DNA of 31,904 nucleotides from Hamiltosporidium magnivora (GCA_004325065.1 PITI01000031.1:1-31904); one strand, 5' to 3'; counted from the first letter of the stretch, positions 1-10,096 are shown. Program-made: numbers and translations. Notes: generated by a model from the sequence alone, not told the origin.

Positions 1-373
1 GTTTTTCTATTTCGTTATATAAGTTAGCTAGCTGAGCTTCATCTAATTTATTTTTAGTGACCTCCTCTGCCATCCCGTATTTTACTTGTAAAAAGTCTTT
101 TATTAGTGCAAGATGGGTTTTATTATCATTCTCCACCTTAAGGATTGCTGCTCTTCTGGTCGATGTTTCTTTGGATTTTTCCAGACAATCCAAGAGTTGC
201 AAAAGCATATGTTCGCTTTTGAACTCAACACTATGAAGACCTCTCCCAAGTTCTGTTCTGGGAAGGTACAGACGCTCTTTACATCCTGGGCGAATGAATA
301 ATATAACATATATTATGTTTATAAAAGGTACGGGGTTCGTTAAATAAAATGTTATGTTGGATTTAAAACCGAA
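1..373 (-). pseudogene. Non-LTR retrotransposon reverse-transcriptase fragment, running off the left edge
   Basis: On the minus strand one frame is open from 373 to the left edge. From about 300 it reads as the region downstream of the polymerase core in a microsporidian non-LTR retrotransposon protein: RPGCKERLYLPR, GRGLHSVE, RRAAILKVENDNKTHLALI, then KYGMAEEV and an LANLYNEIEK stretch at the edge. The residues before 300 are AT-rich filler without family resemblance, so the upstream polymerase part (with the YxDD active site) is missing and the fragment looks 5'-truncated. Base composition is clearly richer in G+C than the neighbouring spacer. No stop or frameshift is visible in the 100 recognisable codons, so this may be a fairly young copy. 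It is called a pseudogene because no start or polymerase domain is attached. Family recognition is from memory of conserved blocks, not a search. Confidence 0.75.
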
Positions 374-1485
374 TTAATTATTATCTGTGCTTTGAATATT
401 ACTTTAAATGCTGAATCACAAGCTACTACTTTTAAGAAAGAAAACTTATTTGAACATTTTTAGCAACATTTTCTCGAACTAATAATAAAAGTTTCGTAGA
501 ACATAACATTTATGTTTTTTTCTGTCTCACAAATCGGTAAGTAGAATCAAATTAATCTATTATAACTGAAACAACACATCTTTGATTTTTAAATTATAAA
601 CTTAGCACTATTTTGTTGAACTTCGATTCCTTAAATTGAGTTTCAGCATACTATGTTCATCCGAATTTGGTTTTTAGTGGATTTTTACAAAGCTATTTTA
701 TTTTAAAAAATTTTGCAATAAGTATTATCAGATTTATCATTGGAACAATTTAATTTATATAGTGGAAACCTTTGTATCTATCTACTTACTCCCTCTTTAT
801 CCTTAATTTAATTGTTCTTTATATAAACGCCTTTTGTTCATATTTTAGACCTATGCATTTTTTTCGCAAATTTTATATAATTACATCAAGAATTTCATCT
901 AATCTGTTTAAAACATTTTTGGTGTTCTATACGTTACCTACAATCAAAAAATTAGGCATTGTGCCAAATCCTGATAGGTTTAGGAAACTTTGAGAAAACT
1001 TACGACAATTTATCATAATTTATTACACTGTATTTTAATATTACAACGGCAACAATTCATTTACTCATTTTTTTGAATTCAGAGCAATTAAGAAATCTAC
1101 GATAGATGTGATTGTCGTTATTGGATCGACAATCATTTACAGCTTGTCGCCTGTACAATGTTGCCCTTCAGCGCTTTAATTATTGTTAAATTTCTTACGT
1201 TATTGATTTTAATTTATTTTAGTAAATAAATCAGGTACAAAAATCGACGTTAATGAATGTAAAAAATATAACGCAGTGCATGGGCGGGTTTTTCGAGAAA
1301 TAGGGCTTATAAAATGGATAGGATATACCCATTAACAGGAAACAAAATTACTTGGAGTTAATTGATAAATTCAAAACATCTAAAACAAAGTTAAGCGATA
1401 TTACTCTAGAACTATGTACTTTCTGCCTAAAAAGAATAAATTTTGAACAATAGAAAATTTAACTTATTTATTTAGGAGTCTAAAA

Positions 1486-1612
1486 AGCATATTAGGCTTT
1501 ATCCGCATCGGGAAGAGACGTATGAACATTTTTATATCTACACCTTGAAATTTATCATGATAGTCAAAGCCGCCTAAAAAAAGAAATAAAGTCAAAATAT
1601 TAAGGGATTACA
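1486..1612 (+). pseudogene. Decayed LINE C-terminal zinc-knuckle relic
   Basis: Two overlapping plus-strand frames joined by one shift read as the C-terminal tail typical of LINE polymerases. The first gives RLYPHREETYEHF; the second continues LYLHLEIYHDSQSRLKKEIKSKY. In intact LINE proteins this region has the pattern C-x2-C-x(6-8)-E-x-x-x-H-x4-C followed by a basic, R/K- and L-rich helix. Here the E-T-x-E-H core and the basic helix survive while the cysteines appear lost (Y and H or E at their places). It differs from the reverse-transcriptase family at the window edges, so a second element family may be represented. The reading rests on motif memory only. Confidence 0.35.
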
Positions 1613-2355
1613 GGTGAAAAGCTGTAAAAAATATAAATTTGCGTATTTTGTGCAAAAATATCCCGGCTACTAAAGAATATTGGTTTTAAGACAAATGACA
1701 AGTACAAATATGAACACAAGAAGTCAGGCCGAGTAAATCAGGATGCCTTCACAAATTGATGATTAATGTTGATCTATACTTGTATACCTAGATGTTAATT
1801 AATTTAAACTTCAAGTTCTCAAATACATAGTTCAAAAGAGGTAATATATGTACTTTTTGATATTTTTACCATTTTTGAGACACTTTCTATTTTGAAAGGT
1901 GATAATAACAGAGAATTTACTAATAACTGATTAAATAACTATTTAGAATATGAACCGAGTTAAAGATGGTACATAGATAGACCATACACTTTTAAATTCA
2001 GAGCCTTATAAAGTTAAAATCAAGATTTCGGGAATAAGCGTTATACTTGACATCAAGACAATAACAGCAGAAAATTTCAGAAGGTTTACGTTTTATTCAA
2101 ATTATGAAATACAGAGCCTTTCAATTAGCATAAACTGTACTTGAGAAAAACTATGTTTAGAAAAAACTAACAAATTGAGTTCAAAATGTATTTTTGTTAT
2201 TCGATCGGTCTAAAATAAATTTTGAAGAAGACTTGGAGGTAATAATGATAGATCAGAATAATTAATAATTCATTAGAGAAAATTCATTCCAAATTTAACA
2301 AGTCATCACAAAGGTAAAAATGAGAAGAACGAAATGATTACCATCGAAAATCACG

Positions 2356-2577
2356 GCCATCGGCACTACAACCCCGCAGAGGCTTTGGCCTCTCTCATTT
2401 ATACCGCCTATTTGTCTTTTTTCAGTGGGTTTGTTTACTTTTTCAGTTTCTTAACAAAATGGTTTAAAAGGTAGGTTTTTAGTATTACGCCCAACCTCGG
2501 TCTGGAGGACCAGTCCCTTTTGGTCCCCTCTTACGACAAACCGAAAATATGCAAGCCAATTCTGCTCTCGGCATGGT
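2356..2577 (-). repeat. Dispersed GC-richer repeat, copy A (inverted partner at 29917-30128)
   Basis: About 220 bp, much richer in G+C than its surroundings, that matches in reverse complement the sequence at 29917-30128. Shared blocks include GAGCAGAATTGGC, GTCxTAAGAGG, GTTGGGCGTA, AGTAAACAAACCCACTG and GGCGGTATAAAT. Read on the minus strand it looks like decayed coding sequence: the frame VGR..KN..FKPFC, one stop, then ETEKVNKPTEK and GGINERGQSLCGVVVPM. In both copies the repeat lies inward of a reverse-transcriptase fragment in the same orientation, which suggests it is the 5' part of that element or of a companion element. Confidence 0.7.
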
Positions 2578-2645
2578 AAGAAAGTAACTATAGATGGTTA
2601 TGTTAAATATTCAACTTCGTTATTCTAATCATGTATTGCTTTTTA

Positions 2646-3220
2646 TAACAAAGAAAGAGAAATAAATATTTTAGAGCTAACCGATCTTTCGGTATTTGGT
2701 CATTGAACACGTGCGGATGGAGTTATAATGATTTTTATAAAGAGTTTAAGCTAAAAAAAATAAATTCTGATATATTAATAATTAGGAGATCTTCAGCAAG
2801 AAATATTATAAATAAACAAGCTGCAAAGTGCTTAAAACCTCTGGTTAAAAATATCCTACAGTCAAAGAGGGGGATACCATGAGAGTTAAATCACCAGATG
2901 TAGACAATGATCTTAACGTTGTAAGGAATATCGTGGCCTTTGTTCCAAAAGTAACAGATGCTCATTTTTAAAAATTTGGTTCTGAACTTGGGATCTTAAA
3001 TGAACTTTACATGAGAAATCAATTTAAAAGGTGTAATTCAATGTTTATTGTATCAAAGCGATTCTACATGCCAAAATTTTCCTAAGATAATGTCCACCAA
3101 GACCAGAGACTAAGGATATCTAATTTGACTGTAAATTTCAATCTTTATCAAAATAGGTGTCCAAAAGAAAAAAAACCCATGCTCCTCAAAATTTCACCAA
3201 GGCGGAAGCTTCTAAAATAA
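2646..3220 (+). pseudogene. Broken reading frame, possibly a transposon endonuclease relic
   Basis: A coding-like stretch in two plus-strand frames. The first is open from about 2646 to a TGA at 2880-2882 and includes FGIWSLNTCGW and INSDILIIRRSS. The second, shifted by one base at about 2879, runs to 3220 with only two internal TAA stops and reads TMRVKSPDVDNDLNVVRNIV, FGSELGILNELYMRN and VSKRFYMPKFS. The composition is richer in charged residues and G+C than the surrounding spacer. The first segment weakly resembles the start of an APE-type endonuclease of non-LTR elements (pattern xxSLNxxGW ... DIxxIQET), but the ET catalytic pair is not preserved. I cannot name the second segment. One frameshift and two stops make this a pseudogene whatever its origin. 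Confidence 0.4.
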
Positions 3221-4795
3221 ATAAATATTCTTAGATTTGACATTTTTTGAAAATTGTATATTTTTTTTCGTAAACCTACGTACTTTTCATACATATTGAT
3301 TTTAATATAATACTCTTAGTTTTTTTCAAAAATAAGTAAAAAAAGTAAAAAAATTATCAAATTCTCATTCACCTTGTTCTTTATGAATAATGACCAAAAT
3401 AATTAAATTTTATGACATTTATACTTGTATGGTGATTTCTAATTTATGATGCAACTTCCCTCTTTTTTCTTATATTTTTATTATGAATGATTGGATTTTT
3501 TCAGGTTGAGTTTTAGTGTCATCTTCGTTTTGATGGATTGCTGCTAGGCAGTTTCATTTTCTATATTTCTAGTATTATAATCGAAGGTTGTAAGACATAT
3601 ATTTTTTTGTAATAAACACTGAAAATATCTTCATATTTCACCTATTTGCTATTAAAAGCTCTTTTAAGAAGGTTATTCTATTTACTTTTATAAACACTGC
3701 ACATATCACATCATCTAACTTCGAGAAATCATTCGGTAAAGTCGAAATGTTTTTATATGATGGTTGATTGACGATATCGAGTAGTTATTTATAGCCTTAA
3801 ATAAATTGTCTATTTTCTTGGATCTGTTAAATTTTTTAAATTTTGTATTAAATTATATTCTATTTCCATGCATAATCTAGGCGCAGAATTACTTTTGATA
3901 TCTTATATTATCCTTATGTATTTAAATAGTAACTTCTTCTAGAAGTGTATTGGTTTTTTCACAACATTTAAAATATTTAACTGCATTTTATTTGGATATT
4001 TTAACCATATTTTTAGTAAAAAAAACAGCTGCACTTCAAAGACGATCCCATCGTGTGAAATTTACTCACCATAAAGAGCTTGTGATAAAAATAAACAAAA
4101 AATGAATTCTTGTACAATAATCTGTTTCCTTCATCTTTTTTCAAAGAATAAATTTATTTACAGCAACAATCAATGGATCTAGATCATATTATCCCTGGAA
4201 TTATTTATTTATGCTTTGAAAAGAACAAACCAATAAATAGCAGAGAAAACGTAGCAGTTTTGATTTGTATTGAACAAACATAAGATATAAAGTAACTATA
4301 AACCCAGTCTATTTACTCAAAACGATTAATTATTTGCATCGAAGATATTATAATGCCATATTAATTAAAAAAAAGTCAACAAATTTTTTTCCCATTTCTA
4401 TAAATCAGTTGATCTAAAGAATCTATTTGTAATATTTTATTTATTAAAGACCAGCATAACTAATTGGCCATTTGATCCGGAGCATATATATGTCGAATAA
4501 ATTTTAGCTTCTCAATTTCGTTTGAACAAAATATATTACGAAAATATTTTTTTTAAATTATTTCATTCCTAATTTGTGAATTCTATTCTTGTTTTGGTCA
4601 GTTAATTTTCTGATTCTTTGTATGTTTTGGTTTATTGGATGATTTTTATAATTTGACCACAAACATAAAAAAATAGTAAATAAATTGAAATTGGAGGAAA
4701 AATAAACACATTTTTTAGATTAAAAAACTGTGTCTGTATATTCATCATATTTATCTTCACAATTGCGGACAAAAAATTTACAAAATATTGAATGG

Positions 4796-4798
4796 CCC
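4796..4798 (+). promoter_or_regulatory. CCC start-site signal of the Sec10-like gene
   Basis: The sequence GGCCCTTAATT stands directly before the ATG at 4805, with CCC six bases upstream. Microsporidian genes commonly carry such a C-run next to the start codon. It decides the start: an in-frame GTG at 4730 would add 25 residues upstream of the signal and is not used here. Confidence 0.55.
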
Positions 4799-4804
4799 TT
4801 AATT

Positions 4805-6754
4805 ATGGCAACATTTTCAATAGAAGACTTTAAAAAAGAAAATTTTAATGAATTAGTTTTAATAAATGATAAACTAAAAATAGATTTCGACAATTTGGAT
4901 GAAACAAAAAAGAACCTAACTCGATTGATAACAGAACTAGATGATTTACGCCAAGCGATATTTTTTAAAAAAGAAAAAATGAAAAATGAATTGAACAAGA
5001 AAGAAATAAAAACAGTGAAAGAAAATATTGAATTACTGACAAAAAATATAGAAAATTTAAAGTTAAATCACGTGGATTGTTTTAAAGAAATAATTGATAC
5101 AAAAAAACATCTTGATGAATTAAAATTGATGCAAAGAATTATTAATTTAGTTTGTGATATTAAAAAAAGGGAATTTGAAAAAATAGAAAATGCAATTAAA
5201 AATGAAGATTTCGAAACGCTTAGATTTTTATGTTTTGCGTTTAAAACACTTCGTGATATTTCTAATTTCGATGACGAATCCTTGACAGAAAATATTTCAA
5301 ATTATAATAAAAAAATAGAAAAAATGATTACAGAAACTTTCGAAAGAGCTATTGTTGAAAAAAATAGAAGTCTTTTGCGTCATTCATATGTGTGTTTTAT
5401 GGAAATGGATAAATCAAAATATATTATTAAGAATTACATGCAAAGTTTGGATTTATTCAAATTAAAAGTATCTGAATATAACCATGAAATTCCTAAAAAA
5501 ATAGATTTGGATTTCTATGAAAACGAAAACAATCCTTTTTTTATTTTTATAAGTAAGATTAGAAAATATTATGATGATGAATTGTCAGATATTGAATCAA
5601 TATTTCCAAATCATTTAGAAGTAATTGAAATAATAAATAAAAGAATATTTCAAGATTTAATACAAACAGAATTAGAAAATTTCATGAAATTTGAAGATTC
5701 ATTTTTATTTTTAATGAATCTAAAATCTTCATACATAAAAGTAAAAGAACTACAAAAATTCATTTTATCGATTTATGAAGAGTCAATAGGAAATACTTTA
5801 GTCGATGATATTTTTGAAGATTATGTGTTAAACGCAATTAGAAAAGAAGAAACCGCTTTTGAAGAAGTATTTCAAATTCTTGTAAATAAAAAGAAACCAA
5901 AAAATAATTACATTTTATTAAATGAATCTATTTATAATTCAAATTTTGAATATAAAGAAATTTTCGCTAAATTATTGTGCATTATAAATTTTTTTATGGA
6001 GCGAGCAGAAATTTTAAATTACTCTGAAAAAAATATCGATGAAATTATTACTTTTTTTATTTCTAAATTGCACCGTTTAATAGAAATTGTAATTAATACA
6101 TTTTCTGGCACAGAAACCTTAAAGTTATGTAATTTACTTTCATATTTATTTCTCATTTTTTCTAATTTTTTTTCATCTTTTCCAAGAAAAAGTCACTTAT
6201 CAGAAAATTTTAAATCTTTTGTTGATGATAAAATACAAGAAATAATTGACACGCGATTCAAAATATCAGAAAGAAAAGTGAAAGGTTTAATAAAAGCACA
6301 AACCATGAAAGAATATTACGATGAAGCTGTAAATACAATTTCTATAAAAAAAATTACATGTTTTTTAAAAGACGAAAATATAATTTTAAACGAAACCATT
6401 CCAGGGAAAAATACCAAAGATTTTTTAACTTTACTTCTCGATAAAATATATATTTGTTACTATAAACACATCCTAAGCTTAAAATTTACACCCAAAAAGG
6501 CAAAAATTCTTGTAAATGACATAAAATACCTACAAAAGTTTATTAAAGACATTAATTTAATAGAAGTATTTGAAAATTATGAATATTTTACAGAAGTCTG
6601 TGAATTGATTGCTGTAGACAAAAATGACATTATTATGTTTACAACTGGAATGTTTCACAAGATACCAAGAAATGAACTTAAAAAAATATTAAAATGTAGA
6701 GAAGATTACCACGAGATCAAACAGTCTGTTCTTGAAGCAGATGCATATTCATAA
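4805..6754 (+). CDS. SEC10: Probable exocyst complex subunit Sec10
   Basis: A 649-residue, almost wholly helical, Lys/Asn/Ile-rich protein. Residues 25-125 form a long amphipathic coiled coil, as in CATCHR-family vesicle tethers. Residues 170-218 (IEKMITETFERAI, then YIIKNYMQSLDLF) follow the Sec10 pattern of an N-terminal rod repeat ending in a conserved Phe. The last 90 residues match the Sec10 C-terminal layout best: LKFTPKKAKILVNDIKYLQKF, FENYEYFTEVCELI, and a final ILKCREDY, where family members end in an R-x-D-Y box. Sec10 is part of the exocyst, which tethers secretory vesicles to the plasma membrane with Sec15. Family members are usually 700-870 residues, so this one is shortened, as is usual in microsporidia. 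The start is set by the CCC signal at 4796. Another CATCHR tether (Vps53, Cog) is the main alternative. Confidence 0.6.
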   Translation: MATFSIEDFKKENFNELVLINDKLKIDFDNLDETKKNLTRLITELDDLRQAIFFKKEKMKNELNKKEIKTVKENIELLTKNIENLKLNHVDCFKEIIDTKKHLDELKLMQRIINLVCDIKKREFEKIENAIKNEDFETLRFLCFAFKTLRDISNFDDESLTENISNYNKKIEKMITETFERAIVEKNRSLLRHSYVCFMEMDKSKYIIKNYMQSLDLFKLKVSEYNHEIPKKIDLDFYENENNPFFIFISKIRKYYDDELSDIESIFPNHLEVIEIINKRIFQDLIQTELENFMKFEDSFLFLMNLKSSYIKVKELQKFILSIYEESIGNTLVDDIFEDYVLNAIRKEETAFEEVFQILVNKKKPKNNYILLNESIYNSNFEYKEIFAKLLCIINFFMERAEILNYSEKNIDEIITFFISKLHRLIEIVINTFSGTETLKLCNLLSYLFLIFSNFFSSFPRKSHLSENFKSFVDDKIQEIIDTRFKISERKVKGLIKAQTMKEYYDEAVNTISIKKITCFLKDENIILNETIPGKNTKDFLTLLLDKIYICYYKHILSLKFTPKKAKILVNDIKYLQKFIKDINLIEVFENYEYFTEVCELIAVDKNDIIMFTTGMFHKIPRNELKKILKCREDYHEIKQSVLEADAYS

Positions 6755-7532
6755 TATTTTTATCAAATAAAATATCCTAATATCTCTACTTAATAATTTT
6801 TGTTTTTTTTCTTAATTTATTTAATATTAAAATTTAAAAACCTGTTTTTGTTTATAACTCTCATCAAAAAGAAGAAATAAAATATGAAATTTTTACAAAA
6901 ATATTTCATAACTTTTTCTAAAAATCTTCACTCTTGAAGAAGAGACTGAATTCCTATGAATTATTATTTTCATAATTTTTGCTATAATTTCTTATCAAAG
7001 CTCTTCTCTTTTAAAAATAAATCAAATTCCGTTAAAACCTATTATTTTTCACATATCTGTCATTATTTCTTTTTAAATCTTTTTCTAAAATAAAATGAAT
7101 CCATTTTCTTAAAACCTATTATTTTTCCTGCTTCTGTCATTATTTCTTTTAAATCTTTTTCTAAAATAAAATGAATCGATTTTCTTAAAATTTCTTGTTT
7201 TTCCGATCTCTAGTGTTATCTACCATTAAAATACTTTTCTCAAATTAATAAATTTTTAAAACCATAAGTAGCAATTAGAATAATAATTAAAATAATATTT
7301 AGAATTGATTAAATCTTATATTAGAAAGAATTACAAATATAATTAAATAATTTTACTTACATACACAACAATACATACATTTAATACATAATAATTAATT
7401 TTACCGCCTTTTCTATTTCTTTATTACCATTATACACAAAATATTATTTAAAACTTTCAACCTACAAAAATAAAATATTCGCTCTTTTAATTTAAAAATG
7501 TTTAAATATTTTTTTCCTTCAAAAAGGAATTC
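6755..7532. other. AT-rich spacer with a tandem repeat
   Basis: No open frame of note on either strand. The spacer is pyrimidine-rich on the plus strand up to 7200 and holds the tandem repeat listed at 7032-7225. The last 300 bases before the DHHC gene are AT-rich and probably hold its promoter, but no defined box can be picked out. Confidence 0.6.
7032..7225. repeat. Tandem repeat, 77-bp unit, about 2.5 copies
   Basis: Unit 1 (7032-7108) and unit 2 (7109-7184) differ by only a few substitutions and one missing T. Both begin TTAAAACCTATTATTTTTC and contain CTGTCATTATTTCTTTT, then AAATCTTTTTCTAAAATAAA and ATGAATC. A third, diverged partial unit runs from 7185 to about 7225. A weaker trace of a further unit may exist upstream near 6950. 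Confidence 0.85.
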
Positions 7533-8459
7533 ATGGGTTGGAGAGAAGTAAAACAAGACGCGATTGGTTTCATCGCATATGCTATTTATCCCGTAATAAT
7601 AATATATTCATACTTTGTTGTGGTTGGTATATTCTGTTTAGAAGATAAAAGATTTGAAAATGCTTATATAATAATGACATTTATTATTTATCATTTTCTA
7701 GCTCTATACACAGGAATATTTTACATGAGATTATTATCTAACGATGAGGTAAGCACTCTTAGTTTATTTCCACACATGAGAAGATCGGAGTCAGAAAATA
7801 TAATTGACGATATAAATCCATTTTTTATACAGGAGATATCGAAAAAGAGACTTAGAGATATACAAACATGTAATATCTGTAAAACTTATAAACCGCCACG
7901 TGCTCATCATTGCAAAAAATGTAAAAAATGTTTTTTAAAAATGGATCATCATTGTTACTTGGTAGATTCTTGTATAGCATTTCATAATTACAAATTCTTT
8001 TACCTTTTTTTGGTATTTAATTCTATTTTTATGTTGTATGTAATACTAACTCTGGTATTTCCTATATTTATGGATGATTATACTTCATCTACAACAAATT
8101 ATATTATAATTGTACTTTTATTTTCTATTGGATGGATTATAACGATGTTTTTTTTGGTTTTACATACCAAATTGATTAGTTTTAATGAAACTACAATTGA
8201 ATATGAAACATTGGAAGAATATTTGGCAAAAGAACCGTTTAATCCAGGTGTTTTTCAAGAAGGACCGTTGGTTACGTATGATGATGTTACAATACATGAT
8301 AGAAGAATATTAAATCCGTATTTTTTAGGATTTAAAGAAAACTGGTACCAGGTCTTCGGAAAAGATCCTAGGTATTGGTTTGTTCCTACTTTTTCTTCGA
8401 TTGGAGAAGGAATTTCCTTTCAAAAGAACTGTAAAGATACAAATTTCTTTGAACTTTGA
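7533..8459 (+). CDS. DHHC-type protein S-palmitoyltransferase
   Basis: A 308-residue four-pass membrane enzyme that transfers palmitate to cysteines of client proteins. Membrane segments lie at about 13-36, 44-66, 154-180 and 188-212. Between segments 2 and 3 is the cytosolic Cys-rich domain: C113, C116, PPRAHHC (H126, C127), C130, C133, and the catalytic D138-H-H-C141. After segment 4 is the TTxE motif (T220-T-I-E223), followed by NPYFLGFKENWYQVFG (261-276), a box like the one in Pfa4-type enzymes. All zinc and catalytic residues are present. Two changes stand out: Tyr142 replaces the usual Pro after DHHC, and Ser146 replaces the Asn before Cys147. The start ATG has no CCC run near it, unlike most genes here. 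Membership of the DHHC family is certain; orthology to one yeast enzyme is not. Confidence 0.95.
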   Translation: MGWREVKQDAIGFIAYAIYPVIIIYSYFVVVGIFCLEDKRFENAYIIMTFIIYHFLALYTGIFYMRLLSNDEVSTLSLFPHMRRSESENIIDDINPFFIQEISKKRLRDIQTCNICKTYKPPRAHHCKKCKKCFLKMDHHCYLVDSCIAFHNYKFFYLFLVFNSIFMLYVILTLVFPIFMDDYTSSTTNYIIIVLLFSIGWIITMFFLVLHTKLISFNETTIEYETLEEYLAKEPFNPGVFQEGPLVTYDDVTIHDRRILNPYFLGFKENWYQVFGKDPRYWFVPTFSSIGEGISFQKNCKDTNFFEL

Positions 8460-9841
8460 TAAATTTCTGTGCATTTTTAATAAACTTTTATATAAAAATA
8501 GTAAATTTGTTGAAGGATTAATATTTTAAATTCCATAATTTTAATATTTAGAGTAAATTTGCTGAAGGATTAATAGTTTAAATATTTAGAATAATTTTAC
8601 TTCTGAATTCCATAGGTTTAATATTTAGAGTAAATTTATTTCAATTTCATATCTTACTTTTAAATTTCATATTTAATATTGCAAAGTTTATATTTTATGG
8701 TTTTTATTCTTTGATTATTAGTTTTTGAGTTGAATAATCATATTTTCAATATTTAATATTCATAGTTGTAATAAAGTTTTATGTTGTTTCAATATTAAAA
8801 TTTGAGATTTAATATTAAAATTGAATGATTAATTTCTGTTAATTCAAAGAAAACACATAATTTTTTACATTTTTATATTCTTTATATACAACTTGAAGAC
8901 AGAATAATAATATTTAAGAATTTCTATTTTAAGAAATATTTATATTAGATCTTTAATTAGTCTTTTATAGTATTTTTTACTAATAATCATTTATTCTTAT
9001 AATACAGCCAATTGTATAATAAATTGTTCATTTGGAAAATATAAATATGATTAAAGATTAATTTTTCTTTTAATAGATAGTTTAATGATTTATAAAGTTA
9101 TTTATAATTTTGTATGAATTGGTTGGAAATTAAAGAAAAGGTTTATAAGTTGAGTTATGAAAAATATTTAAGAGAAATATTACACTTGTAGTGAAAATCA
9201 AATAATAAAGTTTATTTAAATATATATTTACTTTAAGAAATATAAGAATAAGATAAAAATTTTTATCTTTGAGTTGTAAGGCTTGAATAAATACTTTAAA
9301 ATATATAGATTTTTAAGTTTTGAAGAAATATTTTAAAAAGATTTAAAAGGAAGAAAAGATATATATTTAAATTATTAGAGTAAAAATAAAATATTTATTA
9401 AAAACGACAATCTTTTACTTTTTTTATTAATATTAGAAAATAATTGAATATTATTTTTATATTTGTATAGAATATTACTATGATATTTTCTTAAATAATT
9501 TTTTTAAATTTAAAAATTGGTTTTTTTTCTTGAAAATCATTTTAAAATGATTCTTAAGTTATACACATAGAAAATATTCTAATCAATCGACATTTCTGCA
9601 ATAAACTACAGATTAAAAACCGATTTAAAAAATCTGTTTTATTTTCTCAATTAATATTAGAATTAGAAAAAAAAATAGGAAAAACTATATTGGAAAACAA
9701 CAAAATACGATTTACTATTTGATTGGGCCAATTATTATAAATATATTTAATTAAAAGATATATAAAACGTTATCTTAGATAAGAAATAAACAGATTTTAT
9801 TGGTTAAAATACTATCTATATATTGTTGTTTCTGTATTTGT
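8460..9841. other. AT-rich spacer, no gene seen
   Basis: About 1.4 kb of extreme AT composition with stops in every frame. The first 180 bases hold an imperfect direct repeat (listed at 8501-8640). Further variations on TTTAATATT and AAATTTCATA between 8640 and 8830 suggest slippage-derived sequence. The remainder shows only A and T runs. Confidence 0.6.
8501..8640. repeat. Imperfect direct repeat, 52- and 77-bp units
   Basis: The block starting GTAAATTTGTTGAAGGATTA at 8501 recurs at 8553 as GTAAATTTGCTGAAGGATTA. The block ATTCCATAATTTTAATATTT near 8530 recurs near 8607 as ATTCCATAGGTTTAATATTT, followed each time by AGAGTAAATTT. The second unit is longer by about 25 bases, apparently by an internal insertion. 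It sits just after the DHHC stop codon. Confidence 0.75.
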
Positions 9842-10096
9842 ATGACTAGAATAGATAAACCGGTAGTAGCAATTGCTTTGTGTTCTGTGATATTTGCTAT
9901 TATCTTTTATAAGTGGGAAGCAAAGTTTCTGTTGAAAAACTTGAATAAAATTAATGATCAGAAAAAGCCGGGCAGTATAGAAGCAAAAGTGGCAGAATTG
10001 GAAGCAAAGGTGGGCGTTATAACAGAAATACTAAAAGATCATATTGATCTCAAAAAAGCGGGAGAAAAAAAAGGCAATAATACAAGCAAAAAATAA
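9842..10096 (+). CDS. Small single-pass membrane protein with coiled coil
   Basis: An 84-residue protein that I do not recognise. Residues 7-23 (PVVAIALCSVIFAIIFY) form one membrane segment preceded by a short MTRID tail. Residues 44-70 (GSIEAKVAELEAKVGVITEI...) form a regular heptad-type coiled coil, and the tail is Lys/Gly/Asn-rich (GEKKGNNTSKK). It is believed to be coding because Ala, Gly, Val and Pro codons, and G+C, are far more frequent than in the spacers on both sides. An in-frame TTG at 9800 could extend it by 14 residues, but ATG at 9842 is preferred. No CCC run precedes it. The architecture (one membrane helix plus short coiled coil) recalls PspB-like and other small anchor proteins, but this is a shape resemblance only. 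It may be an adaptor at an internal membrane. Confidence 0.55.
   Translation: MTRIDKPVVAIALCSVIFAIIFYKWEAKFLLKNLNKINDQKKPGSIEAKVAELEAKVGVITEILKDHIDLKKAGEKKGNNTSKK

Larger units (their letters stand above)
374..4804. other. Gene-poor spacer with transposon relics
   Basis: About 4.4 kb without an intact gene. It contains the LINE-like relic near 1.5 kb, the GC-richer repeat at 2.36-2.58 kb and the broken reading frame at 2.65-3.22 kb, each listed separately. Short GC-richer islands at about 1130-1320 stand out from the AT-rich background and are probably further decayed mobile DNA, but no frame there is long enough to name. From 3.25 to 4.8 kb the sequence is nearly pure AT-rich spacer with homopolymer runs and frequent stops in all frames. 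I see no RNA gene. Confidence 0.6.

Noticed and set aside
103..309. A 68-residue minus-strand frame and a 62-residue plus-strand frame at the left edge.
   Set aside because: Both overlap the reverse-transcriptase fragment, whose own frame carries the recognisable conserved blocks.
772..993. A 73-residue plus-strand frame.
   Set aside because: Its composition is that of random AT-rich DNA, it has no start signal, and I found no motif; the apparent start is not an ATG.
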